Source of the DNA: Stenomitos rutilans HA7619-LM2
Lineage (GTDB): Bacteria > Cyanobacteriota > Cyanobacteriia > Leptolyngbyales > Leptolyngbyaceae
Direction: 5' to 3'
Length of the DNA stretch: 64,000 nucleotides
NCBI GenBank assembly: GCA_019358945.1
Contig: JAHHIE010000008.1
Location: forward strand, 62,001-126,000
Both the position numbers and the translations under genes were made by a program. The notes beneath the pieces are model-generated. The model was not told where the DNA came from, searched no databases, and saw only the letters and a list, made by a program, of their open reading frames with translations. Below are positions 1 through 6,875 of the stretch, piece after piece. Numbering within the stretch: the stretch's first letter is position 1; the number at the start of each line of letters is the position of its first letter.

Positions 1-2
1 CA

Positions 3-404
3 CTGTATGATCGTTCAGCAAATAATAAACTCATACACGAATGGAGCTTGACAGGATATAAGGATGCAAATACAGCGGGTCACTTCCAGAAAGCAAACAT
101 ACCATTGCCTCCTCCTGCTGCTATTTCAAACTTCTCTGTCATTGAGCAGGGTTCATGGAAAGTACCCGATGGTATTGAAGAATGCCTTGTGAAAATAATC
201 ATTGACGTAGACTTCAAATTTTGCGGTGGTGTTTATGCACTGGTAAAAACTTTTTACAATAGAGCGAACACACCTAGACAGGTGGAAGTTAGCAAAGTAA
301 TCAGTCTAAAAGTAGATCCTTCGACTGGCAAATCAGATCAGACCGACGAGATTGTCATTGAGATGACCGAGCCTGCCCTTCACGTTTTTGATGAGGACGA
401 ATAG
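3..404 (+). CDS. Hypothetical protein, 5' end cut by the window edge
   Basis: The frame is open from the first complete codon at position 3 to the stop at 402-404. The gene therefore probably begins upstream of the window. The first in-frame start-like codon is only a TTG at 48, with no convincing ribosome binding site. The visible part is about 133 residues. It has a proline stretch (PLPPPAA) near the middle, then alternating beta-like segments around KIIIDVDFKFCGGVYALVK, and an acidic end (FDEDE). There is no signal peptide or membrane segment in the visible part. I do not recognise the family. The downstream neighbour on the same strand is also unassigned, so context gives no function. Confidence 0.55.
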   Translation: MYDRSANNKLIHEWSLTGYKDANTAGHFQKANIPLPPPAAISNFSVIEQGSWKVPDGIEECLVKIIIDVDFKFCGGVYALVKTFYNRANTPRQVEVSKVISLKVDPSTGKSDQTDEIVIEMTEPALHVFDEDE

Positions 405-618
405 GGAAACTCGACTAATTGCTTAACTGTAAATAAAAGAAGCTTGGAAGTGCTGATTTTACGTTGCCATTCTCAATGAGACTTAATTTTTTTGATGTTC
501 CTTTAAGTAATATGGGCGCTCTAAGAGCAATTGACCTAATTACCGTGTAGCCCTAAATTTTTCCTGCTTTGCTTGTAAAAATTACTTGCTTTTACTTTCT
601 ATCAGAGGCATTACTGAA

Positions 619-1185
619 ATGACTGTCACTCATGCAATAGCTTCAAGTCGCCTTGCTGCTGCAAGAAGCGCGATGTTGTCTGAACTGACTATTTTGTCAC
701 ACTATGAAAATACGTATTCAGCGCGGCACGGAGGTTCCTCCGTTCCTGCTCGCAGCGCTTATCTTGATCCCGCTAATCCCGCTTTCCAGGACTTTGCAAC
801 TTGGTGTAGTCAAAACCAAAACTCACCGGAATACCCAGAATTCCTTATAGCCCTTGCTCGTTTTTCAACCCTTCCACCAGGTGGAAGTTGGGAAACGGAA
901 TATGCGTCTATATCTGACAATTTTATGGAAGCTGGTGCTCCTTTTGAGATTAACTTGAGTCTCCCCCTACGCAGTTCGATAACCGATGATGTAGCGGAAC
1001 TCAGGCAAACGGGAGTCATCCCACCCGCCACTAGGACTCGTAGAGGTGGAGTGTCGACTAGAAGGCCAACTCCAGGTCCCCCATCACATGATGATGATGA
1101 CGATGATGATGATGGCCCATCTCGCACGCTTCGCTCAGGAAGACCAACACCCGGCCCTCCTCCTGAGCCAGTAGTGGAGGGGTAA
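619..1185 (+). CDS. Hypothetical protein with proline-rich repeat and aspartate run
   Basis: About 188 residues. I chose the ATG at 619; an in-frame TTG lies upstream at 586. Residues 1-130 look globular, with several Trp and aromatic residues (FATWCSQNQNS, PPGGSWETEYASI). The last 60 residues are low complexity: RRPTPGPPSH, then a run of eight aspartates, then a second copy GRPTPGPPPEP. The repeated RPTPGPP block suggests an internal duplication around the acidic spacer. No catalytic motif, signal peptide or membrane helix is visible. The family is not recognised. The acidic/proline tail could be a flexible linker or a tether. Coding status is supported by the long in-frame length and the globular N-terminal part. 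Confidence 0.55.
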   Translation: MTVTHAIASSRLAAARSAMLSELTILSHYENTYSARHGGSSVPARSAYLDPANPAFQDFATWCSQNQNSPEYPEFLIALARFSTLPPGGSWETEYASISDNFMEAGAPFEINLSLPLRSSITDDVAELRQTGVIPPATRTRRGGVSTRRPTPGPPSHDDDDDDDDGPSRTLRSGRPTPGPPPEPVVEG

Positions 1186-1236
1186 AACACATCTACTGCT
1201 GACTTAAGGACAGGATTGTAGCGATCGCTGATCTTG

Positions 1237-1308
1237 TAGGTTGAGTTTCGGGGTTCAACCTAACACCCACTGTTTGTTGGGTTTCCCTACACTCAACACC
1301 AACCTACC
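1237..1308. repeat. Hairpin-forming intergenic repeat
   Basis: The 72-bp segment starts with GTAGGTTG and ends with CAACCTAC. Inside are further complementary pieces (GGGTTCAACC, TTGTTGGGTTTCC, ACTCAACACCAACC). Related GTAGGTTGGGTT...AACCCAACCTAC palindromes are common between genes in cyanobacteria. I see no other copy in this window. Confidence 0.6.
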
Positions 1309-1565
1309 GAAGCGATGCATTACCAAAAGCAAAGAGGAGATCGCAGTTTGGGAAATCAGCAAGGGTGATTGCAGGATGACGAATGAGGAGCGATCGCATT
1401 CTTGTTTTGGGGAGCGATCACACTGTCACAAGCAAAGAGACGATCGCAGGGTCACAAACTGAGGGGCGATCATGATTAGATTTGAGTGGGGAAGCAATCT
1501 CTCCCCAGGTGAGCGATCGCTTCTGAATTTGAATAGCATAGAATTAGATCGATTGGAGGTATACC
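1309..1565. other. Gene-free stretch rich in HIP1-like GCGATCGC motifs
   Basis: This continues the 380-bp gap between the hypothetical gene and the antitoxin gene. It contains at least four close variants of the HIP1 octamer (for example near 1390, 1411, 1441 and 1513) in a loose tandem pattern. It ends in the antitoxin ribosome binding site (GGAGGT at 1555-1560). Short frames here look like chance. Confidence 0.5.
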
Positions 1566-1862
1566 ATGACCCCACAGCTTGTAGCCGCGATCGCTGCCAT
1601 CCAAACGCTTTCACCCACAGAGCGCCAACAACTGCTGCAAATTCTCACCCAAAGCAGCGATTCAGCCTCAAATTCTCAACCCGACCTCAGTGCCCTCAGT
1701 GCCCAGTTTTGGCAAGGCATCTCACTCCAGCAGCTACGCGCTACCCAAACCCCCACGACCGTTCATAGCCTCAAAGATCTCGCCGCTGACTTTTGGCCCA
1801 CAGAAGACTCGATTGATGATTTCTTGTTCTTCTTGCGACAACAGCGTCAAGCGGTGAGCTAG
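1566..1862 (+). CDS. Probable antitoxin partner of the adjacent PIN-domain toxin
   Basis: 98 residues. The ATG at 1566 is preceded by a good Shine-Dalgarno GGAGGT at 1555-1560. The protein begins with a predicted helical region (TPQLVAAIAAIQTLSPTERQ) and continues through a Ser/Gln-rich linker. It ends in an acidic, aromatic tail (DFWPTEDSIDDFLFFLRQQR), as expected of antitoxins that wrap a PIN toxin. The toxin gene follows 10 bp after the stop, which supports a two-gene operon. No HTH or AbrB motif is clear, so the antitoxin class is unknown and the role is inferred from position. Confidence 0.65.
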   Translation: MTPQLVAAIAAIQTLSPTERQQLLQILTQSSDSASNSQPDLSALSAQFWQGISLQQLRATQTPTTVHSLKDLAADFWPTEDSIDDFLFFLRQQRQAVS

Positions 1863-1872
1863 CCAAACGCTC

Positions 1873-2274
1873 ATGAGTCTTCTCCTGATTGATACGGACA
1901 TTGCCTCCTTCATCTTCAAAGGCAGCGACTATGCCGACCCTTATCTACCACTCTTGAACGCTCAGGAATTGGCACTGTCATTTATGACCGTCGCTGAGTT
2001 GTTCCAGTGGACAATCTCGCGCCAGTGGGGCGATCGTCGCCTCGCACAGCTAGAGCAATACCTGTCGAATTATCTGATTATCTCGGTCGATCAGCCCCTT
2101 TGTCGTCAGTGGGCACAGGTTCGCAGCGATCGCCAAAATTTGGGGCGACCGATTTCCCCTCAGGACGCTTGGATTGCAGCAACAGCTCTACGCCACGATT
2201 TACCGCTAATCACTCACAACATCAAAGACTTCCTTGAAATTCCCAATCTACGGCTTAGCACCTCTTCACCCTAG
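1873..2274 (+). CDS. vapC: PIN-domain ribonuclease toxin (VapC-like)
   Basis: 133 residues, the usual size for VapC. The acidic residues of the PIN active site are visible: the N-terminal LLIDTDIASF (two Asp), TVAELF (Glu) after about 40 residues, SPQDAWIAAT (Asp), and a C-terminal ITHNIKDF (Asp). PIN toxins are Mg-dependent endoribonucleases that cut specific RNAs such as tRNAs when their antitoxin is degraded. The gene sits 10 bp downstream of its presumed antitoxin. Its stop lies only 20 bp before the first attC-like site at 2294, the arrangement expected of a gene cassette. All catalytic residues are present, so it looks intact. Confidence 0.85.
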   Translation: MSLLLIDTDIASFIFKGSDYADPYLPLLNAQELALSFMTVAELFQWTISRQWGDRRLAQLEQYLSNYLIISVDQPLCRQWAQVRSDRQNLGRPISPQDAWIAATALRHDLPLITHNIKDFLEIPNLRLSTSSP

Positions 2275-2293
2275 CACCTTGCCTGTAGTAGCC

Positions 2294-2378
2294 AGCTAAC
2301 AAATCGTTGCAGCGGCGGAATAAAAGTTATCGTTAGGAGTCATGGATTACAAGCCGCCGCTGAACACGACCGTTAGCT
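2294..2378 (+). repeat. attC-like recombination site 1
   Basis: Outer boxes are AGCTAAC (2294-2300) and GTTAGCT (2372-2378), perfect inverse complements. Inner arms are CAGCGGCGG (2310-2318) and CCGCCGCTG (2354-2362), also perfect complements. The flanking base order (TCGTTG on the left, AACACGACC on the right) leaves unpaired bases, as in integron attC stems. The left 30 bases from 2295 are identical to those of site 2 from 5292. The site starts 20 bp after the vapC stop. I infer a cassette recombination site. No integrase gene is in the window. Confidence 0.6.
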
Positions 2379-2574
2379 TGCTCGGTATCGGGTCTTTGCA
2401 GATTGTCGGTGCCACCACGATCGCCCAGAAAATGGTCGGTGGAGGCAGTGGTTTGAGTGTTGTCTGGGGTGGCGAAAGCGTCCAGGAAGTTGTCAAAAGA
2501 CCGGAGCCGAAACCCCAGTTTTCTCAAGTAATTTAACACCAAGCCTTGATGGGTTCACAAACGGCACTGACAGA

Positions 2575-3360
2575 TTAGGAGGACTGTACATCCAGTAAAA
2601 ATCGATGATTGAGAGGTTGAACGGGGCGAGCATTGAGAGGAAAAATTCGTGTGAACTGATCAATTTGAGCCTGTGAGACTTCGATCGGATCATGGAATAC
2701 CACCCAGTTTACTATTTCAGAACAGGGCGGGGTTGTGAGAGAGCCGAAGTACTCATAGGCCTCTCGCCCAGCAGGGAGAAGGCTGGAGATCGGGACTTTA
2801 GCACCCGAAACGACTTTCTCTGGTTGTTTCTTTGATGGCATTGCCGCCCAAATAGGCTTTAACACGTCATTTTCTTTTCCGGCTTGCAAGAAAACACCCA
2901 GCACAGCCAGTTCACCTTTTGAGTCCTTGTGAACCAGGTGCAATTCCATTGGGTAAGCCTTGCTCATCAAGCTGTGTTCACTGGGATGATGGAAATGAAA
3001 CTGGATCAGCTCATACACAGTGCCATTTAACGTGATCTGGTTTCCAGGTCCCGCATTGATTTGAATCGTATGTCCATTGTTGAGAACCCGCAAAGGGATA
3101 TCGTGATAGGCAACCTGGATGGGTGATAGTTCAGCCTTAACCATCTTCTGCAAATTAACCGGAGATTGCTGCTGCCCAGCTTTGCAAGCCTGATAGTCTG
3201 CTGAGAGATCTCCCCAGTGGGTGGGATCTTCTGCACCCACATAGCCCCACTCTGCATGATTCTCGCTGGCGATCGCGGCAGTCAAGGAACGACCCCCAAC
3301 CCCTACTGCTGTGCCCACACCACCAATCGTTAATAGCTTTAACAGGTTGCGTCTGTCCAT
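2575..3360 (-). CDS. ecaA: Periplasmic alpha-type carbonic anhydrase
   Basis: About 261 residues from the ATG at 3360, which follows AGGAGT. A longer frame exists upstream but lacks a ribosome binding site. The N-terminus DRRNLLKLL followed by a Gly/Ala-rich hydrophobic stretch resembles a twin-arginine signal, so export to the periplasm is likely. Alpha-carbonic anhydrase features are clear: WGYVGAEDPTHWGDL, QQQSPVNL, the zinc ligands in QFHFHHPSEH and ELHLVH, and SLTTPPCSE near the C-terminus. The enzyme interconverts CO2 and bicarbonate and is the EcaA type of cyanobacteria. It runs opposite to its neighbours between attC-like sites 1 and 2. A second, unrelated carbonic anhydrase (beta class) lies at 56 kb. 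Confidence 0.92.
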   Translation of the reverse strand: MDRRNLLKLLTIGGVGTAVGVGGRSLTAAIASENHAEWGYVGAEDPTHWGDLSADYQACKAGQQQSPVNLQKMVKAELSPIQVAYHDIPLRVLNNGHTIQINAGPGNQITLNGTVYELIQFHFHHPSEHSLMSKAYPMELHLVHKDSKGELAVLGVFLQAGKENDVLKPIWAAMPSKKQPEKVVSGAKVPISSLLPAGREAYEYFGSLTTPPCSEIVNWVVFHDPIEVSQAQIDQFTRIFPLNARPVQPLNHRFLLDVQSS

Positions 3361-3569
3361 AAATCTGACTCCTGATAATTTGGTTGAAATATACAACTTT
3401 GCAATCTCTTGAGCAATTTGATCAATATTTCTCTGGATTTCTCTAGACGGTTCGACAGTTCTTCAAAGTTTGCCTTCACAATTATGTAGAAACGATTGCA
3501 ATTGTAGGAATCTAATTTGATCTCTGAAAAACTGTCAAAACTAAATTCCTGTACAGCTTACGCTTCAGC

Positions 3570-3642
3570 CTCAGCACACTCAGTAAAATTTAGCTTCAGT
3601 ACACTTAGAAAACCGCATTTTGTTTCAGTACACTTAGAAGAA
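3570..3642. promoter_or_regulatory. Triple direct repeat upstream of the carbonic anhydrase gene
   Basis: Copies of TTCAGTACACTTAGAA start at 3595 and 3624. A weaker copy CTCAGCACACTCAGTAAAA starts at 3570. Spacing is 25 and 29 bp. The unit is an imperfect palindrome (TTC...GAA ends around AGTACACT). Position, 210-280 bp upstream of the carbonic anhydrase start, fits an operator, but the binding protein is unknown. Confidence 0.4.
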
Positions 3643-4170
3643 ATCACACCAGGTCACCACGTCAGTCTCATTTGATTTCTCCCAGATGATTTTAGCCATC
3701 GTTCACTCGTCAACATAAAAAACTTTTCACAGGTTGTCAATTCGTAGACTTAGTTGCATAGTCATTACCATCAGACTGCAAGTACTCCTTTAGGTAGAGT
3801 AAATCTCTAAAAGATCACGCGTTTCAAATATCTTTAGAGTGAGCTTAAAACAAGCCTAATTTAATAACTGGTTCATTTCTCAATCGGCTAAACGCCCTCT
3901 ATCAAGCGTTACAAGAGATTAAAAAAGGTTAAAAACGATTGATTGAAATCACTAATGAGGTAATCAGGATAGGATTTGTTTATTCAATTAACATCTCTTA
4001 TTTTTGTTTTTGTGCCGCCACTATTTTTACTTTTCCACCTTCTAATAAAGCTAATCCATGTCATTGACTGCATCTTCAGGCGGAGGTTGAGCTACCACTT
4101 TAGATAGAGAGTATGGTTGATACCTGTGTGATACGCTACCAGCAAAAATTACCGGGTATTAGGGAAGACG

Positions 4171-4213
4171 AAGTTGCATAGACTACATTTTTGAGAAGTT
4201 ACATAGATTACAT
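4171..4213. promoter_or_regulatory. Pair of 18-bp direct repeats before the DUF4239 gene
   Basis: AAGTTGCATAGACTACAT (4171-4188) and AAGTTACATAGATTACAT (4196-4213) are direct repeats 25 bp apart, starting about 100 and 75 bp before the ATG at 4271. A third, weaker match (TAGTTGCATAGTCATTAC) lies near 3751. They may be operator sites; no regulator can be named. Confidence 0.4.
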
Positions 4214-4270
4214 CAGAGACGGGGTCATCTTGGCTCTCCGGCTCGCAAAACGCAGTTATGGAGGACTAAT

Positions 4271-5068
4271 ATGTTTTTGTGGATGTACAGCTTGCCTACT
4301 TGGCTGATGGCCGTCTTGTTCATCGTTGGCTTCGTTGCCTTTGGCTGGGCAGGCGTGTTCTTCGTCCGACCCGTCGTGCGGCGGAGATTGGGCCAGAACG
4401 CAGACCACAACGAGCACGTGACCTTTATCGTGAATGTTATAGGCTTGTTCTACGGCTTGCTGGTTGGCCTCGTGGTGGTAGCGGCATTCCAGCACTATTC
4501 CGATGTCCAGGAAAAAGTTTCCAACGAAGCCACCGCCCTTGGTGTGCTCTACCGTGACATCGCTGGCTTGCCCGACCCGCTGCGTAGCGACCTGCACGCG
4601 CAGTTGAGCGACTACAACTTGTACCTGATTAACGAAGTCTGGCCGATCCAGCAGCGGACAGGAGATGTCCCGTACCGAGAGGTCACGGCTAAAGTTAACG
4701 CCGTTCAGGATAAGCTTGTAACCTTCAAGCCCGACGGGGCTGCCCAAACCAATAGCCTGTACTTTTCCATGCAAAATCTGGATGAGTACATCAAGCTTCG
4801 CCGGGATCGGCTGTACGAGATCAATAACGGGTTGCTTGATATCCTCTACTACGTCCTGCTTTTCGGTGCGGCCCTTCTCATTGGGGCAAGTTGGTTTCTT
4901 TCACTGGAGAGCCGGGGAACCCACTTTGCGGTGACAGGCATTGTAGCTCTATCGATCGGTCTATTCCTCTTTCTAATCGTCGCCCTAGACTACCCGCTCC
5001 GCAGCAGTATCAGCATCGGTCCGAGGTCATTTGAAGTCCTTCAAACGACCTTGATAAAACCTCAATAA
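4271..5068 (+). CDS. DUF4239 (bestrophin-like) membrane protein
   Basis: 265 residues, ATG at 4271 preceded by GGAGG. There are four hydrophobic segments: two near the N-terminus (PTWLMAVLFIVGFVAFGWA; VIGLFYGLLVGLVVVAAF) and two near the C-terminus (LLDILYYVLLFGAALLIGAS; IVALSIGLFLFLIVALDYP). A hydrophilic helical domain of about 110 residues lies between them. This is the architecture of the DUF4239 family, distantly likened to bestrophin channels. The biochemical role is not established. The gene body has almost no GCGATCGC motifs, unlike most genes in the window, which may mean recent transfer. It ends 223 bp before attC-like site 2. Confidence 0.8.
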   Translation: MFLWMYSLPTWLMAVLFIVGFVAFGWAGVFFVRPVVRRRLGQNADHNEHVTFIVNVIGLFYGLLVGLVVVAAFQHYSDVQEKVSNEATALGVLYRDIAGLPDPLRSDLHAQLSDYNLYLINEVWPIQQRTGDVPYREVTAKVNAVQDKLVTFKPDGAAQTNSLYFSMQNLDEYIKLRRDRLYEINNGLLDILYYVLLFGAALLIGASWFLSLESRGTHFAVTGIVALSIGLFLFLIVALDYPLRSSISIGPRSFEVLQTTLIKPQ

Positions 5069-5290
5069 TACGCATGAGGCGATCGCGTTCCCAAGGCGTG
5101 GTGCCCGCTGCAAACCAGCGATGCGTGGATCGTGGAGTAGCGTGTATGTAACCGGTCACAGGGTTTGTTGTATACCGCACAGATCAGCGCATCCTATTCC
5201 GCACCCATACCCTCCGCAACGCTCGCGCTGCGTGGTGGTGGCGCAATGCCATCGCGAGCCACTGTGACCTATTCCAATCCCAACGATGCG

Positions 5291-5374
5291 GGCTAACAAA
5301 TCGTTGCAGCGGCGGAATAAAGATTGGTCAATGGAGATGCTCAAGTTACCCGCCGCTGCACTTAACCGTTAGTC
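5291..5374 (+). repeat. attC-like recombination site 2
   Basis: Outer boxes are GGCTAAC (5291-5297) and GTTAGTC (5368-5374), complementary at 6 of 7 positions. Inner arms are CAGCGGCGG (5307-5315) and CCGCCGCTG (5350-5358), perfect complements. The left arm is identical to site 1 over 30 bases, while the loop between the arms differs. It has the same orientation as sites 1 and 3. A conserved stem with a variable loop is typical of attC families. Confidence 0.6.
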
Positions 5375-5525
5375 TGCAAATCTACGTGTAAGTGCATAGA
5401 TAAAAGCTTATCTGTAAGAAGCGTTCAACTTTGTAACTATAGATTCATCGTCTTTAGCAAGAGAAGGCGATGAATCTATTTGGTTTTGAAGACTCACCAG
5501 TTCAGAAATCTGGGAGTCACGATCG

Positions 5526-5834
5526 TTATTTGTAGTGTGGCGAGTTCAAGAAACGACTGGCTTCTTCAGTCACGTTACCGTCGAAAATTCGGGTAGTGAA
5601 TGCTGCCCCAATTTCCTTGGCTTCCGTTGGGAAGTAGTCGTAGGCAAAGGCTTGAGCGTTCTCAAGTGAATCGAACACATAGAAGCCACCAACCGAGTCG
5701 TTTTGCACCCCGCTTAACCAAGTTTTGTTCTGAAGACCTTTTTGGCTTTTCAAGATGGGGTTGAGCCTGCGCCAAGGAGCTTGATCAAAAGGCACAGAAA
5801 GCTGCACTTCGGTATAGACAAAAAACTTGCTCAT
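5526..5834 (-). CDS. YdhR-like putative monooxygenase
   Basis: 102 residues. It resembles the small YdhR/antibiotic-biosynthesis-monooxygenase-type proteins of ferredoxin-like fold: a beta strand (FFVYTEVQLSVPF), a helix leading to LKSQKGLQNKTWLSG, then the hallmark GGFYVFDSLENAQAFAYDY and a C-terminal TTRIFDGNVTEEASRF. Such proteins are usually dimers. Some oxidise quinone-like or aromatic substrates, but the substrate here is unknown. It is transcribed divergently from an HxlR-family regulator with a short shared promoter, a common pairing that suggests induction by an electrophile or redox signal. The pair lies between attC-like sites 2 and 3. Confidence 0.75.
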   Translation of the reverse strand: MSKFFVYTEVQLSVPFDQAPWRRLNPILKSQKGLQNKTWLSGVQNDSVGGFYVFDSLENAQAFAYDYFPTEAKEIGAAFTTRIFDGNVTEEASRFLNSPHYK

Positions 5835-5908
5835 TCCGTTACTCCAAATTTAGTTCGTGGCTCGATGTGAAGTCCGGACTCACATTCTTACTGTAGGCAT
5901 CTGCTATC

Positions 5909-5922
5909 ATTACGTCAATAAT
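5909..5922. promoter_or_regulatory. Candidate HxlR operator
   Basis: ATTACGTCAATAAT is an imperfect palindrome (ATTA...TAAT) in the short gap between the divergent YdhR-like and HxlR genes. It is placed where an autoregulating HxlR dimer would bind. An ATG at 5921 falls inside it, which argues for the downstream ATG at 5963 as the true start of the regulator. Confidence 0.4.
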
Positions 5923-5962
5923 GCACTTTTTCGGTAGATACTCTCAAAAAGGAAAGTATGGA

Positions 5963-6337
5963 ATGACCTCAAAGGAACGATATACGATGTGTCCGGTTGA
6001 TGCTGCGATCGCGCTAATGTCAGGAAAGTGGAAGCCGCGTATTCTTTGGAAACTGCACCTCTATCAGGTTTTGCGTTACAGTGAATTTCAGCGAGAAATG
6101 CCCAGCATCACCCATAAAATGCTTGCCCAACAGTTACGCGAGTTAGAACGAGATGGTTTGATCATTCGTACCATGTATGCAGTCATGCCACCCAAAGTGG
6201 AATATCGGCTCTCGGAGTTCGGTCAGACGCTTGCTCCAGTCATTAACTCGTTAGTCACTTGGAGTCGTGCCCATGAACCTGAGGTTCGTGCGGTGCTGGA
6301 GCGAAAAGATCTAGCCGATTCTGCATCAGTAGGGTAA
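5963..6337 (+). CDS. HxlR-family winged-helix transcriptional regulator
   Basis: 124 residues from the ATG at 5963, preceded by AAAGGAAAG. The family signature is clear: MCPVDAAIALMSGKWKPRILW with the conserved Cys near the N-terminus, then LRYSEFQREMPSITHKMLAQQLRELERDGLI (recognition helix and wing) and VEYRLSEFGQTLAPV. HxlR/DUF24 proteins act as dimeric repressors or activators that sense aldehydes, quinones or disulfide stress through the N-terminal Cys. It probably controls the divergent YdhR-like gene. Its stop lies only 30 bp before attC-like site 3. Confidence 0.9.
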   Translation: MTSKERYTMCPVDAAIALMSGKWKPRILWKLHLYQVLRYSEFQREMPSITHKMLAQQLRELERDGLIIRTMYAVMPPKVEYRLSEFGQTLAPVINSLVTWSRAHEPEVRAVLERKDLADSASVG

Positions 6338-6366
6338 ACCACATTCACGGATCTCTCTTAACAGCA

Positions 6367-6449
6367 GGCTAACAATTCGAATGCAACGGACGAAAGTCAT
6401 TGGTGTTGAGTTTGAGGTTATCTACCGCCGCTGATTTGAGCCGTTAGTG
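6367..6449 (+). repeat. attC-like recombination site 3 (partly degenerate)
   Basis: Outer boxes are GGCTAAC (6367-6373) and GTTAGTG (6443-6449), complementary at 5 of 7 positions. The right arm CCGCCGCTG (6425-6433) is kept, but the left arm reads CAACGGACG rather than CAGCGGCGG, so the stem is weakened. It begins 30 bp after the HxlR stop, in the same orientation as the other two sites. Confidence 0.5.
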
Positions 6450-6601
6450 CTATAGCCTCTCTTCGTAGGATAGTGAAGTCTGCGAAACCCATACTAATGC
6501 TCTAGCGCGACACTTTTCTTCTGCTGTGCGATCGCTACCCTGTTACTTAATGGTAAAAAACTCGTTCAAACGCTTATCTACTAGAACTGTGTGATGGTAG
6601 G

Positions 6602-6875
6602 TCATGTTTTTTGTTGACTTTGCCGTAGTCTTGACGTAATCACGTTTCTACGAATGTCTCGAGCGGATAAGTTACCGACAGAAAGCAAATGTCTTGGCAT
6701 TCCTCCCATGCGATCGAGAACGCTAGGCTTCGGTAGCTGAGTTTCCGTACCAGAATCAATGAGCTTTTTCTGTTCCTGCCTCTTCTTTACGAAAAGCAAG
6801 AAGTCTAGCACTTCCTCTAGAGGTAAATCTGAACCCTGCTCAACCTCCTGAAGTAAGTTGCTCTCTAGCTGTCAT
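6602..6875 (-). pseudogene. DUF2281-family antitoxin, frameshifted near the start
   Basis: The C-terminal part is intact on the minus strand: EEVLDFLLFVKKRQEQ, then KPSVLDRMGGMPRHLL and SVGNLSARDIRRN, typical of cyanobacterial DUF2281 proteins. The expected N-terminus MTAREQL starts at an ATG at 6875, but it is in another frame. One extra base around 6857-6860 breaks the join between MTAREQ and LLQEVEQGSDLP. In the downstream frame a stop lies just upstream of the join and the first start codon is a GTG at 6811, inside the conserved helix. DUF2281 proteins are usually antitoxins beside a PIN toxin, but no toxin is adjacent. I consider it a recent pseudogene. Confidence 0.6.

Larger units (their letters stand above)
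3361..4270. other. Large AT-rich divergent intergenic region
   Basis: Some 900 bp separate the divergent carbonic anhydrase and DUF4239 genes. No reading frame of note is present. The stretch is AT-rich compared with the flanks and lacks the GCGATCGC octamer. It contains two sets of short direct repeats (3570-3642 and 4171-4213, listed separately) that may be operators. Promoters for both genes are presumably here. Confidence 0.5.

Noticed and set aside
810-1190. 126-codon minus-strand frame opposite the hypothetical gene at 619-1185
   Set aside because: It is the antisense of the Asp run and proline repeats (poly-Ser and Gly-rich), a shadow of the plus-strand frame.
2342-2536. 64-codon plus-strand frame starting inside attC-like site 1
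   Set aside because: No ribosome binding site, no recognisable domain, and an equally open frame on the other strand.
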